A stretch of 64,000 bases of DNA from Natronomonas pharaonis DSM 2160 (GCF_000026045.1 NC_007426.1:1-64000), one strand, 5' to 3'. Counted from the first letter of the stretch, positions 16,562-25,519 are shown. The notes: generated from the letters alone by a model not told the origin. Numbers and translations: made by a program.

Positions 16562-18856
16562 TCAGTTACGACCGAACAACCGCTCCAGAAGCGACCGGTC
16601 TTCTGGGCGTTCAGCCATGAGCACCGAGGTGTCAAGCTCCTCCAGGACGGAGAAGGTCAGCGAGCCGCCGACGATTCTGGCAAGCAGGCCGCGGCCGGTC
16701 GCGCCGACAACGACGAGTGTCCTGTCCGTTGCGGCTCGTTCGATTGCCGACTCGACATCACCGGTCTCGACAAGCAGCTCGGCGTCTTCGAGGCCTTGGT
16801 TGGTTGCCCACTCCGTAATGAACTCCCGGCCGGCCTCGGTGTCGCCGTCGTCGGCAACATAAAGCACCGAGACATCGGCGTCAAGCGTATCCCGAAGCGC
16901 ACGGGCGACATCGGCCGACAGCGTCGACGAGTAGCCGCCGGCGGTCGGCAACAGCACCTTCGAGGGGTCGAACTCCCGTTCGTTCAGCACGAGGAAATCA
17001 CAGGGCAGGTCGTAGGCGAGTTCGTCGAGCGCTCCCTCAACACGGCCCCCGGCGAGTCTCGTGCCGCCGTATCCCATCACGACCGTGTCTGCGCCGCTGC
17101 TGCGGGCAGCATCGAAAACCTCCTCAATACCACGGTGTGAGAGAACGGTCTTTGTCTCAATGTCTACGTCGAACGCTTCGGCGTCCGCTTTGGCGTCGGC
17201 AAGCAGCCGCTCGGACTCGGCTCCGATGTCGTCTCTGTCGGCGGCGGCCTCCAAGGCAGTCTGGTCCGGAACCTGTACGATATGGGTCGCCAGCACGTCC
17301 GCATCCTGTTGCTTTGCGAGCGCACCGGCAAGCGTCACGAGCGCCGACTCTGTGCGCGGGTTCGAGAGTGCGACCATGATGGTCCGAGACTCTTCGGCGC
17401 TTCCGTTCGGCGCGACGGCCTCGGCGGCGTCAACGACCGGAGACGGCATCCGCTCGCCGCGCTCTAGAATATGCTTTGCCAGCACGCCCTGCTTCTCGGT
17501 ATGGTGGCGGGCATAGAGGAAATACCACGCGATGGCTCCGAGAACGAACAGCGCCGAGAGGGCGAGTTCGATACCACCAACGACGAGAACGAGCCCCAAG
17601 GAGAGCACGATACCCGCAATCGGCGTAATCGGGTACAGCGGAACCCGGAAGTCGGGGTCGTATTCGGGAACGTCCGCCTCCCGGAAGACGATGAGAGCGG
17701 CGTTCATCAGCGCGTAGACGATGAGATGGAGCACGCTTGCAGCCTGTGAGAGAATCTCGATAGACTGTCCAAGCAGGATGATGAAGACAAGTATCATTCC
17801 GCCGGTCAGCAGAATCGAACGGTACGGCGTCGCGTAGTTCGGGTGAATCTCGTTGAGCCAGTTGGTAACGATTTTGTCCCGACCCATCGCGAAGTTGATA
17901 CGCGCCGACGAGAGGATGGAAGCGTTGGCCGACGACGCCGTCGCCAGCAGTGCGCCGACTGTCATCACCGCAGCAGCGGCGGTTGCGACACCACCGATGG
18001 GGCCGATGGACTCGGGGAAGGCGACGCGGGCAACTTGGTCAACCGGTGCGCTATCGCTGAGTTCCGGCCACGAGACGACGCCGAGCATCACCGTCACGAG
18101 AATCGCATAGATGACAGTAACGATGGCGACGCTACCGATGATGGCGATCGGAAGATTACGGCCGGGGTTTTTCAACTCTTCTGCGACGGTGGCTATTTTC
18201 GCATACCCAAGGAACGAGACGAAGACGAGCGCTGTCGCTGGCAGGATAGCACCGTAGCCGCCGGTCGCTACGGGCGCGAAGCCGGCCTGCTCTGCGGGCA
18301 GTCCCTCCCCGACGAGCGTGCCGTAGTCAAACGAAAAGAAGCCGACGATGGTGAGCACGGTGAGGATAGCGAGCAGAATCGTCACGATAACCGTCTGGAT
18401 ATTGCCGGTCTCCTTGGCGCCGATATAGTTGATAACGATAAATATCGCGCCGGCGATCAGCGCGCCGACCTGAATCTCGCTCAGGATGAGCAGGCTCGGC
18501 AACCCGACGAAGGTGACGAGATACTGACCGAAGCCGATGCAATAAAACGCGGAGGCGAATGCAAGTCCCATCCAGTCGCCCATCCCGGCGATAGAGCCGA
18601 ACATCGGCCCGAGCGACTTGTTAATGTAGTAGTAGCCACCGCCAGCTTTCGGCATGGCGGTGCCGAGCTCCGAAACAGAGAGCGCGTTGACCATCGCAAC
18701 GAATCCACCGAAAATGAACGAGACGACAACGATCGGGCCGGCGTCGTGTGCGGCAACACCGGGAAGCACGAAGATACCGGCACCAATCATTGTCCCGATA
18801 CCGATTGTCATCGCCGAGACAAGGCCGAGGTCCTTGGCGAGTTCTTCGTCAGCCAT
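16562..18856 (-). CDS. APC amino acid permease fused to two C-terminal Usp domains
   Basis: The 764-residue fusion starts MADEELAKDLG. Residues 10-440 are a 12-helix APC permease (TIGIGTMIGAGIFVLPG in helix 1). Residues 490-620 and 630-755 are two universal stress protein domains. The first carries VVMGYGGTRLAGG and the second VVGATGRGLLARIVGGS, the ATP-loop type. The Usp pair probably regulates transport in response to ATP or another nucleotide. This fusion is known in haloarchaeal amino acid transporters. A free UspA gene follows upstream in transcription order. Confidence 0.92.
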   Translation of the reverse strand: MADEELAKDLGLVSAMTIGIGTMIGAGIFVLPGVAAHDAGPIVVVSFIFGGFVAMVNALSVSELGTAMPKAGGGYYYINKSLGPMFGSIAGMGDWMGLAFASAFYCIGFGQYLVTFVGLPSLLILSEIQVGALIAGAIFIVINYIGAKETGNIQTVIVTILLAILTVLTIVGFFSFDYGTLVGEGLPAEQAGFAPVATGGYGAILPATALVFVSFLGYAKIATVAEELKNPGRNLPIAIIGSVAIVTVIYAILVTVMLGVVSWPELSDSAPVDQVARVAFPESIGPIGGVATAAAAVMTVGALLATASSANASILSSARINFAMGRDKIVTNWLNEIHPNYATPYRSILLTGGMILVFIILLGQSIEILSQAASVLHLIVYALMNAALIVFREADVPEYDPDFRVPLYPITPIAGIVLSLGLVLVVGGIELALSALFVLGAIAWYFLYARHHTEKQGVLAKHILERGERMPSPVVDAAEAVAPNGSAEESRTIMVALSNPRTESALVTLAGALAKQQDADVLATHIVQVPDQTALEAAADRDDIGAESERLLADAKADAEAFDVDIETKTVLSHRGIEEVFDAARSSGADTVVMGYGGTRLAGGRVEGALDELAYDLPCDFLVLNEREFDPSKVLLPTAGGYSSTLSADVARALRDTLDADVSVLYVADDGDTEAGREFITEWATNQGLEDAELLVETGDVESAIERAATDRTLVVVGATGRGLLARIVGGSLTFSVLEELDTSVLMAERPEDRSLLERLFGRN

Positions 18857-18906
18857 CAGTCGTTACCTCCGGCTCATCACCCGAAAACGCATGTTGCAAT
18901 CTCATG

Positions 18907-19326
18907 TTACTGCTCCCGTGGAAGCGCAACGACCGGCACTGCCGCCTCAGTGACGAGTCGCATCGATGTATCTCCTGAGAGGAACCGAACGAGGCGTCCG
19001 CCTTTGCGGGCAACAAAAACGACGCTCGTCGAGTCGGTTTCAACCGCGAGGTCGAAGAGCGCGTCGACGATATCGGTGCCGTAGACGATTTCGGTCCGAA
19101 CATCGGTCTCGTCGCCGAGCCGGGCGTCGACGATATCGAGCATCTCCCGGGCATCTTCTTCCCGTTTCCCCATCGGAGCCTTGTCGATGCCGCCGCCGGC
19201 CTTTTCAATCGCGTGAGCGGCGATAACCCGGTCAACATCGTCAAGGTGGGGTTGCAGCGCCGCACACGTTTCGACCGCATCCTCGTCCGTTGCGACGGGC
19301 ATCAGGACGCGTTGTAGTAGTGTCAT
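18907..19326 (-). CDS. Universal stress protein, UspA family (permease-linked)
   Basis: The 139-residue protein starts MTLLQRVLMPVATDED. The C-terminal half has VVFVARKGGRLVRFLSGD, which lacks the complete G-2x-G-9x-GS nucleotide motif, so it may not bind ATP. It lies 50 nt upstream of the permease-Usp fusion gene in the same orientation and is likely cotranscribed. The context supports a regulatory role for transport. Confidence 0.85.
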   Translation of the reverse strand: MTLLQRVLMPVATDEDAVETCAALQPHLDDVDRVIAAHAIEKAGGGIDKAPMGKREEDAREMLDIVDARLGDETDVRTEIVYGTDIVDALFDLAVETDSTSVVFVARKGGRLVRFLSGDTSMRLVTEAAVPVVALPREQ

Positions 19327-19447
19327 AGTAGGTACAGCGTTCCGAACCGGCGACAGCAGCGCCCGCAGCCACCGGCCTGGGACGTCTATCGCCCGATAGC
19401 GGGCCGTCTCTGTTAAGCGTTTAGGAAGTACGTGGTGGGGTCCAGTC

Positions 19448-19627
19448 TCACGAGGTCGTAAAGCCGGCGTCCTCGTCGTACTCTTCGAGAACCCATTCGA
19501 GCTCCTCAATCGCGCGCAGGACGGCGACCTCGGCGGTGTCTTCATACTCCGAGGACGGCGGGTCGTAATCGTCGTATTCGGACTCCAATTTCTCGATTCG
19601 CTCCTGTATCTCCGATGCAGTTCGCAT
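19448..19627 (-). CDS. Small acidic haloarchaeal protein of unknown function
   Basis: The 59-residue protein starts MRTASEIQER. It is strongly acidic and predicted to be two helices (EIQERIEKLES and AVLRAIEELEWVLEEY) joined by a Tyr/Asp/Pro-rich turn. The heptad pattern suggests a helical hairpin or dimer. No family function is recognised. Longer in-frame starts upstream would overlap the MsrB gene and are basic, so they are rejected. Confidence 0.6.
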   Translation of the reverse strand: MRTASEIQERIEKLESEYDDYDPPSSEYEDTAEVAVLRAIEELEWVLEEYDEDAGFTTS

Positions 19628-19732
19628 GTCCGAACCGAGCCGCGGCACCCTCTTTGACCTTGCGGCACGGACCGCGACTGGCAGGACGGCCGCCGCCGTA
19701 ACGGCCATCCGCATCGAAGCCATACCTGCGGT

Positions 19733-20146
19733 ATGTCCGATACCGACGGCGAGCGCAACGACATCCCCGACAGCGACGACGAGTGGCGCAAGCGGCTCTC
19801 GGAGGAAGAATACCGAATTCTCCGGGAGGCCGGGACTGAGCCGAAGTTCTCGGGCGACTACCTCGACAAGGGCGACGACGGCGTCTACCGCTGTGCCGGC
19901 TGTGGGGCGACGCTTTTCGACTCGGAGACGAAATTCGACTCGAACTCGGGGTGGCCGTCGTTTTATGCGGCCGAAGACGATGCTGTCGAGTTCCGGGAAG
20001 ACCGAAGCCACGGGATGGTCCGCACCGAGGTCGTCTGTGCCCGTTGTGAGGGCCACCTCGGCCACGTCTTTGACGACGGCCCGGAGCCGACCGGCAAGCG
20101 CTTCTGTATGAACTCCGTCGCGCTCGATTTCGACGACGGAAAGTAA
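19733..20146 (+). CDS. msrB: Peptide-methionine (R)-S-oxide reductase MsrB
   Basis: The 137-residue enzyme reduces the R epimer of methionine sulfoxide. Zinc ligands are Cys54/Cys57 (CAGC) and Cys102/Cys105 (CARC). The catalytic Cys125 lies in [16 protein letters not shown] is the substrate-pocket motif. The start is ATG at MSDTDGER. Together with MsrA it covers both epimers. Confidence 0.96.
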   Translation: MSDTDGERNDIPDSDDEWRKRLSEEEYRILREAGTEPKFSGDYLDKGDDGVYRCAGCGATLFDSETKFDSNSGWPSFYAAEDDAVEFREDRSHGMVRTEVVCARCEGHLGHVFDDGPEPTGKRFCMNSVALDFDDGK

Positions 20147-20185
20147 CAATCCTCAAATATAGTGGTCGACAACGGCCTCACAACG

Positions 20186-20857
20186 ATGGCTCCGAACGAT
20201 GGGACCGGACTCGGCCGCCGTGACCTGTTCCGTGCGACCGCGGGGGCGGCGGCAGCCGCGGCCGCGACCGGAACCGCGTCAACGGCGTACGCACAGGAAA
20301 CGTTCGACTACGACGGCTGGTTCGAGGACGTGCCGAACTACGATGGCACGGTCGACATGACCGGCGAAGACGAAGTCGTCGTCGACGTCGGCGGTGGGGC
20401 TGCCGGGCTGACATTCGAGCCCGCTGCCATCCATGTCGACCCCGGAACGACCGTCGTCTACGAGTGGACCGGTGAGGGCGGCGGCCACAACGTCGTCGAA
20501 CAGGAAACCGGCGACCGATACGAAAGCGAGCGAACCGACGAAGCGGGGACTATCTACGAGGTCACCTACGAGAGCGACGGCATCTCGAAATACGTCTGCG
20601 TCCCACACATCGCCAACGGCATGAAGGGCGCTGTCGCCGTCGGCGACGGCGAGGGCGTCCCGGACATCACCGAGGGCGAGACACTCATCGGCGGCCCCGA
20701 AGAGGAAGACGACGACGAACCGGAGGACCTCCCGCCAGCGTTCGAGATGGACAGCGAAGTCTTCGCCATGTTCGGCGTCGCCGGGCTGCTCGCGCTGCTG
20801 TCGCCGCTCGGCGTCCTCTACCTGATGCGTCGCCAGAACGGCGGCGAGCCGGAGTAG
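20186..20857 (+). CDS. Halocyanin-domain blue copper protein, Tat-exported and C-terminally anchored
   Basis: The 223-residue protein starts MAPNDGTGLGRRDLF, a twin-arginine signal, with likely cleavage after AYA (about residue 36). The type 1 copper ligands are His101, Cys138, His141 and Met146 (in VCVPHIANGM). A Glu/Asp-rich linker is followed by a C-terminal membrane helix (about 195-215) and a short basic tail. It acts as an electron carrier outside the membrane. It is monocistronic. Confidence 0.93.
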   Translation: MAPNDGTGLGRRDLFRATAGAAAAAAATGTASTAYAQETFDYDGWFEDVPNYDGTVDMTGEDEVVVDVGGGAAGLTFEPAAIHVDPGTTVVYEWTGEGGGHNVVEQETGDRYESERTDEAGTIYEVTYESDGISKYVCVPHIANGMKGAVAVGDGEGVPDITEGETLIGGPEEEDDDEPEDLPPAFEMDSEVFAMFGVAGLLALLSPLGVLYLMRRQNGGEPE

Positions 20858-20918
20858 CAGGGCGGAACCCGGTGGGCGACCCCCGGCGGATTTATACACG
20901 GGGCTGCAAGTATACGTC

Positions 20919-21731
20919 ATGACCGACCTTTCGCTTTCGGCCGACCAGCTCGACCGCTACTCGCGGCACATTATTATGGACGATGTCGGGCCGGAGGGAC
21001 AAAAGCGGCTGCTCGATGCGAACGTGCTCTGTATCGGGGCCGGCGGCCTCGGCTCGCCCATCATCCAGTATCTCGCCGCCGCCGGAGTGGGCACGCTCGG
21101 CATCGCCGACGACGATGTCGTCGAACGGTCGAACCTCCAGCGGCAGGTCATCCACGGTGACGACGATGTCGGGCAGCCGAAAGTCGAGTCGGCAGCAGCC
21201 TTCGTCGAGGCGTTGAATCCGGACGTGACCGTCGAGCCGCACGAAACGCGCGTGACCGCCGACAACATCGACGGGCTGTTGGCGGAGTACGATGTGGTCG
21301 TCGACGGCTCCGACAACTTCGCGACCCGATATCTGGTCAACGACGCCTGCACGCTCGCCGGCGTCCCCTTTGCCCACGGCGCAATTCTCCGTTTCGAGGG
21401 ACAAATAACGACCTTCGAGGCGACACCCGAGGGCCCCTGCTACCGGTGTCTCTTTCCGGAAGCGCCCGAACCGGGGACGGTACCGGACTGTGCGACCGCC
21501 GGCGTTCTCGGAGTCCTTCCGGGGACCGTCGGCTGCATACAGGCCACCGAGGCGGTCAAGCTCGTATTGGGCCACGGCGAAACGCTCGATGGGCGGATGC
21601 TCTTCTACGATGCCGCCGACATGAGCTTCGAGGAGATCCCCGTCGAAAAGCGGCCGGACTGTCCGGTCTGCGGCGACGGCGGCGTCGAGTCGGTCCACGA
21701 CGTCGACTACGAGTCGACCTGCGCTATCTGA
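20919..21731 (+). CDS. ubaA: SAMP-activating E1-like enzyme UbaA (ThiF/MoeB family)
   Basis: The 270-residue enzyme adenylates the C-terminus of small archaeal modifier proteins (SAMPs) for protein sampylation, tRNA thiolation and molybdopterin sulfur transfer. The ATP site CIGAGGLGSP is at about residue 38. Catalytic Cys191 is in PDCATAGVLG. Zinc ligands come from CYRCL and CPVC. The start is ATG just after a TATA-like region. It is convergent with nadE, overlapping by 8 nt. Confidence 0.93.
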   Translation: MTDLSLSADQLDRYSRHIIMDDVGPEGQKRLLDANVLCIGAGGLGSPIIQYLAAAGVGTLGIADDDVVERSNLQRQVIHGDDDVGQPKVESAAAFVEALNPDVTVEPHETRVTADNIDGLLAEYDVVVDGSDNFATRYLVNDACTLAGVPFAHGAILRFEGQITTFEATPEGPCYRCLFPEAPEPGTVPDCATAGVLGVLPGTVGCIQATEAVKLVLGHGETLDGRMLFYDAADMSFEEIPVEKRPDCPVCGDGGVESVHDVDYESTCAI

Positions 21732-22536
21732 CGGACGGACATGGCGGCCGCCGCCGCTTGTGTGCGGTCTGCTCGTGGTGGCGCTTGACTCGGTCGACGA
21801 CAGCGGCGTCGACGCCGAGTTCGGAGCATATCGCGTCCGTCGTCCGGTCGTCCGCAACGAGCCGCTTGAGAACGGCATCGACGGTTGTGTACGGCGCGCC
21901 GAAGTCGGCACGGTCGGACTGACCGGGGTAAAAGCCCGCCGTCGGTGGTTTCTCAGCGATGAACGGCGGCACCTCAAGCGCGTCGGCGAGCCGTTCGACC
22001 TCGGTCTTATAGAGGTGGGCAAGCGGTAGCACGTCGGCGGCACCGTCGCCGTGCTTCGTAAAGTACCCCAGTAGGTGTTCGCTGCGGTTTGTCGTCCCGA
22101 CGACGAGCCGCTCCATCGCGTTGGCTGTGAGATACAGCATCGACATCCGCAACCGGGCAACGAGGTTTCCGCGCACGACGGGGTCGCCGTGGAGGTCGAC
22201 CGGCCCGGGGACCATATCACCGAAACAGGCCAAAAGCGGCTGTAGGTGTATCGTCTCGTGGTCGATGCCGAGTACGTCGGCGACGGTTTCGGCATCCTGT
22301 GCGCTCTTGGAGCCGAGTTTGCTGCTCGGAAGCACGAGACCGTAGACCCGCTCGGAGCCGAGCGCTTCGACAGCGAGCGTCGCCGTCGTTGTCGAGTCGA
22401 GGCCGCCGCTCAGACCGACGACGACGCCGTCGGCGTCGGCCGCGTCGACGGTCGTCTCAATGCAGTCGACCGCCTCCGCAGCCATCGCCTCCGTGTCGGC
22501 GCGAAACGAGACGCCCGGCGGCAGAGCATCGGTCAT
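21724..22536 (-). CDS. nadE: NH3-dependent NAD+ synthetase
   Basis: The 270-residue enzyme amidates deamido-NAD+ with ammonia and ATP. The PP-loop is SGGLDSTTTA. The deamido-NAD-binding region is TTNRSEHLLGYFTKHGDGAADV. No glutaminase domain is present, so it uses free ammonia. The start MTDALPPG was chosen because upstream residues are basic and atypical. Its 3' end overlaps the ubaA stop on the other strand by 8 nt. Confidence 0.94.
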   Translation of the reverse strand: MTDALPPGVSFRADTEAMAAEAVDCIETTVDAADADGVVVGLSGGLDSTTTATLAVEALGSERVYGLVLPSSKLGSKSAQDAETVADVLGIDHETIHLQPLLACFGDMVPGPVDLHGDPVVRGNLVARLRMSMLYLTANAMERLVVGTTNRSEHLLGYFTKHGDGAADVLPLAHLYKTEVERLADALEVPPFIAEKPPTAGFYPGQSDRADFGAPYTTVDAVLKRLVADDRTTDAICSELGVDAAVVDRVKRHHEQTAHKRRRPPCPSVR

Positions 22537-22580
22537 GGGCAGTCCCGGAGGCTGAGTGAACGAACCTTCCGTCGAATACA

Positions 22581-22596
22581 GTTCATATGTACGAAC
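22581..22596. promoter_or_regulatory. Imperfect palindrome upstream of nadE
   Basis: GTTC-N8-GAAC (core ATATGTAC) lies 45-60 nt upstream of the nadE start, close to where transcription from a TATA-like CTTATCGG (minus strand, near 22612) would begin. It could be an operator. This is inference from sequence symmetry only. Confidence 0.25.
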
Positions 22597-22736
22597 GTTT
22601 CGCTCTTGCCGATAAGTCTTGGCAATAGGGATATTATTATGCCTCTTACTGTTGGGAGGCGTACTAGTGGGTCGGCGGCGTGTGGGCACCGCTACCCGGA
22701 GCACAACAAAACCGCACAGATGGCAAAAGCCAGTCG

Positions 22737-23171
22737 TCAGTCGTCTTCGAGCGGAATCACGAGCACGGGTAGGGTTGATTCGGTGACGACATCCTGCGAG
22801 ACGCTCCCAAGCATCCGGCGTTCGTGGCTGTCGGCTCCGCGAGTGCCCATAACGATGAGATCGGCGCCGACCTCGTCGGCGTACGCTCGGATTTCTTCGC
22901 CCGGTCGACCGCGGCGGACCACGGCCTCGCTTTCGAGGTCGGCGTCGTCTGCCGCCGCGGACAGTTCGTCGACGGCTTCCTGGGCCTCGGTGGTGAGTTC
23001 TTCCTCGACGGCGTCTTTCAGGTGTTCATCGAGCGTGAGAAACACGCCTTTGTCGATGACGGAGATGCCATGCAGTGTCGCCCCACGGTCGGCCGCGATA
23101 GCGACCGCTTGGTCGATGACTTCCTCCATCTGTTCGCCGCCGTCGGTCGGAACGAGGATATCGTCGTACAT
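22737..23171 (-). CDS. Universal stress protein, UspA family
   Basis: The 144-residue protein starts MYDDILVPTDGG. The nucleotide motif is partly preserved in VMGTRGADSHERRMLGSVSQDV (G-2x-G-9x-GS-like). A helical Glu-rich central part matches the UspA fold. It is flanked downstream by nadE and upstream by a small membrane protein, both in the same orientation, with gaps of about 75-200 nt. Confidence 0.92.
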   Translation of the reverse strand: MYDDILVPTDGGEQMEEVIDQAVAIAADRGATLHGISVIDKGVFLTLDEHLKDAVEEELTTEAQEAVDELSAAADDADLESEAVVRRGRPGEEIRAYADEVGADLIVMGTRGADSHERRMLGSVSQDVVTESTLPVLVIPLEDD

Positions 23172-23246
23172 CGCCTTCACACGAGGTTCCACGCGGAGCC
23201 TCAAAACCGGTTCGTTCGGTCCCGGAAGCCAGGACAAAAGCAGCCA

Positions 23247-23489
23247 CTACAGAGTAAAAACCAACAGCAACAACCCGAGATGCCAGAAGAAAGCAGCGCT
23301 CGCGACCGCGGGCTTCCGCGGCGAAACTGGGGGATTCCGGAACAGCGCCTCGTAGAGAAAGAGCGTCGCAACGAGGCTGCCACCGACAAGCCCTTCATGG
23401 AGCGTGACAGCGGCATGGAGGCTGGCGAGAGCCCCCATTAAGAGGGAGGCGAGTATCGCGCCCAAGAGCTGTTCGTAGTATCCCGCCAT
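23247..23489 (-). CDS. Small membrane protein of unknown function
   Basis: The 80-residue protein starts MAGYYEQLLGAIL. It has two to three hydrophobic helices (about 6-28, 33-48 and 60-80), with charged residues only in short loops. No motif is recognised. Membrane topology and composition suggest a real gene. It precedes the UspA gene by 75 nt on the same strand. Confidence 0.6.
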   Translation of the reverse strand: MAGYYEQLLGAILASLLMGALASLHAAVTLHEGLVGGSLVATLFLYEALFRNPPVSPRKPAVASAAFFWHLGLLLLVFTL

Positions 23490-23555
23490 CGTATTTGACG
23501 CTTGCCGGGCAGCAAACAAAAACCCTCGACCGCTGTTCGAGTCCGTGAGACCGGC

Positions 23556-25034
23556 TCAGTCGTCGGTCAGCCGCTTGACGGCAGCCACGATATCGTCGAC
23601 GCTCCGTTTTTGGTCGCGATTTGCGGCGGAAATCTCGTCGAGTTCGTCGGTGAGCCGCTCGGAGCGGTCTGCGAGTTCGTCGACCACACCGGCAATCTGT
23701 TCGGTACTGGCAGCCTGTTCGTCCATCGCCCGTGAAACCTCGTGGATGCCGTCGCTTGCGCCCTCGACAGCCATCTCGATGTCCTCAAGCGCCGCCAGCA
23801 CGTCGCGCACCTCCGTCACCGAGTCGTCGATTGCGGTGTTGGTCTCGTCGAGATTCTCGACGGTTCCAGCAGCGTCGTCCTGTATCTCGCTCACCATCTC
23901 GTCGATGCGGCTGGCTTGCTCCTGTGATTTTTCCGCCAGCGATTTCACCTCGTCGGCGACGACACCGAAGCCGTCGCCGGCCTCGCCGGCGCGGGCGGCT
24001 TCGATAGAGGCGTTCAACGCAAGGATGTTCGTCTGGTCGGCGATGTCGTCGATGACATCGACGATTTCGTCTATCTGCCCAACCCGGTCGTGCAGTGTCT
24101 CGACATCCTCGGTGACGCTTTCGGCAGCATCGGTGACCGACCCCATCGTCTCGATGGCCTCCTCGGCGGAGGCCCGGCCTTCCGTCGCCAGTTCGTCCGC
24201 TTCGGCGCTTTGGGTCGCCACGTCGTCGGTCGTCGAGGCGACCTCTTCGACCGTCGCGCTGAGGCTGCCGACTTCGTTTGCGACCTCGCGGGCGCTTTCG
24301 GCCTGGTCGTCGGCCAGCGTCGCGATTTCGTCGCTACTGTCGACGATGCGGTCTGTCACTGACTTGAGCTCCTCGATGGGTGCCTGTACCTCCTCGGTGA
24401 CATCCTGTTGGAGCTGCGTGCATTTTTCGACCTCCTCCTCGAGGCGTTCGCTGTAGGAGTGAATGTAGGTGTCCATCGCGACCTGCTGGTCGAGGTTCAT
24501 CGCCTTCAGCACCGACGACATCCGGTCGAAGGCCTCGTCGACGGCCGCCGCAGCCTCATCACCATCGAATTCTGATTTGATATCGTCAGCAATGGCATCG
24601 GCAATGCCTTCATAATAGATGGTGTAAGCGCCGAGATACGCCTTCGGCCCCAGGTCCAGCATGTCGTGAATCTTGCCCACCCTCGCCCGCCGGTCGAAAT
24701 ACGACTGGCCGTAGTCGCCGTCGGCGAGGTTCAGCAGATACTCCCGCTGGGTCTCTTTGAGCATTTCGACGGACTTCGTCGACGAATCGATGACGTCGAC
24801 CGTCTCCGGATGGGACTGCAGGTGGTCGTAAAAATCTTCGACGAGGTCGTCGGCGATTCGCTCGAAAGTACCGGCATGCTCGGCAAGCGTCTCGGCGTCG
24901 TCTTCGTCAAACCGGGTGAACTCCTTGCGCCACTCGATTTCGTCGGCATCGATACCGATGTCGTCGGTAAGCTGACTCCCATCGAGTGCACCCCTCGCTT
25001 CGTCTGTGACTTTCGCTGACATCCCGCGGCTCAT
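23556..25034 (-). CDS. hemAT: Globin-coupled oxygen-sensing chemotaxis transducer HemAT
   Basis: The 492-residue soluble transducer has no membrane helix. Residues 30-190 form a sensor globin; with the start MSRGMSAKV the proximal heme His is residue 123 (VGKIHDM), the same number as in the Halobacterium protein as far as recalled. Residues 220-492 are an MCP signalling domain. Its tip contains DQTNILALNASIEAARAGE, which binds CheA/CheW. It mediates aerophobic responses. A clear TATA box sits about 30 nt upstream of the chosen start. No che or archaellum genes are in the window. Confidence 0.95.
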   Translation of the reverse strand: MSRGMSAKVTDEARGALDGSQLTDDIGIDADEIEWRKEFTRFDEDDAETLAEHAGTFERIADDLVEDFYDHLQSHPETVDVIDSSTKSVEMLKETQREYLLNLADGDYGQSYFDRRARVGKIHDMLDLGPKAYLGAYTIYYEGIADAIADDIKSEFDGDEAAAAVDEAFDRMSSVLKAMNLDQQVAMDTYIHSYSERLEEEVEKCTQLQQDVTEEVQAPIEELKSVTDRIVDSSDEIATLADDQAESAREVANEVGSLSATVEEVASTTDDVATQSAEADELATEGRASAEEAIETMGSVTDAAESVTEDVETLHDRVGQIDEIVDVIDDIADQTNILALNASIEAARAGEAGDGFGVVADEVKSLAEKSQEQASRIDEMVSEIQDDAAGTVENLDETNTAIDDSVTEVRDVLAALEDIEMAVEGASDGIHEVSRAMDEQAASTEQIAGVVDELADRSERLTDELDEISAANRDQKRSVDDIVAAVKRLTDD

Positions 25035-25060
25035 TGGCTGATTAGTAGCTCTCTAATGCA

Positions 25061-25070
25061 TATATTTAAT
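25061..25070 (-). promoter_or_regulatory. TATA box of hemAT
   Basis: The minus strand reads ATTAAATATA, centred about 31 nt upstream of the hemAT ATG. It is the most AT-rich promoter-like element in this region. Confidence 0.55.
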
Positions 25071-25105
25071 ATGTAGTTCTCTATCACCGCATGAGTGTGT
25101 GGTGT

Positions 25106-25519
25106 TCACAATACTTGTGTATCCTCTGAGCGGAATGTCTCCCCAGTCCACCGCCAGCAGCCGACCACTGGCTCTTCGCCGGCAAGAGAGACGATGAGAT
25201 ACGAGTATCCCGGCCACGCCGCGAGTTCGGCGTCCGTCCGGCTTGGCTCGCCGGGTCCGTCCGGATGAGAGTGATAGAACCCGACGACATCGAGGCCGGC
25301 GGTGTCGATGCTGTCGAGCAACGACAACTCCTGTGTGGGCGCGATTTCGTAGCGCGTTCTCGGCCGTTCGGCGGCGTTGCGGGCGCGGTAGGCTCGTTCG
25401 ACAGTCGAGCAATCTTCCCCGTGGTGGCCGGCAAGAGCGCCGACGACCTCCTCCGGTGTGCCAGCGCGGGCGTGGGCGACAATGGCGTCCCGGACCGCCG
25501 CGGGTAGTCGCAGCGTCAT
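25106..25519 (-). CDS. JAMM/MPN+ metalloprotease, probable desampylase
   Basis: The 137-residue protein has an intact JAMM zinc site. The Glu is in TPEEVVG (residue 24), His83 and His85 in HSHPD, Ser93 and Asp96 in the HxHPx7SxxD pattern. This small single-domain form matches the haloarchaeal desampylase HvJAMM1, which removes SAMP modifiers from lysine. Its ATG overlaps the stop of the upstream BtuF-like gene (ATGA), implying cotranslation. The matching E1, UbaA, is encoded about 4 kb away. Confidence 0.88.
   Translation of the reverse strand: MTLRLPAAVRDAIVAHARAGTPEEVVGALAGHHGEDCSTVERAYRARNAAERPRTRYEIAPTQELSLLDSIDTAGLDVVGFYHSHPDGPGEPSRTDAELAAWPGYSYLIVSLAGEEPVVGCWRWTGETFRSEDTQVL

Noticed and set aside
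17843-19084. 413-codon plus-strand frame over the permease-Usp gene
   Set aside because: It is rich in Arg, Asp, His and Glu without domain structure, and it overlaps a clear APC permease on the other strand.
22639-23355. Plus-strand open frame after GATATTATTATG
   Set aside because: It continues antisense through the UspA gene as a Ser/Arg-rich frame. The AT-rich element more likely belongs to the nadE promoter region.
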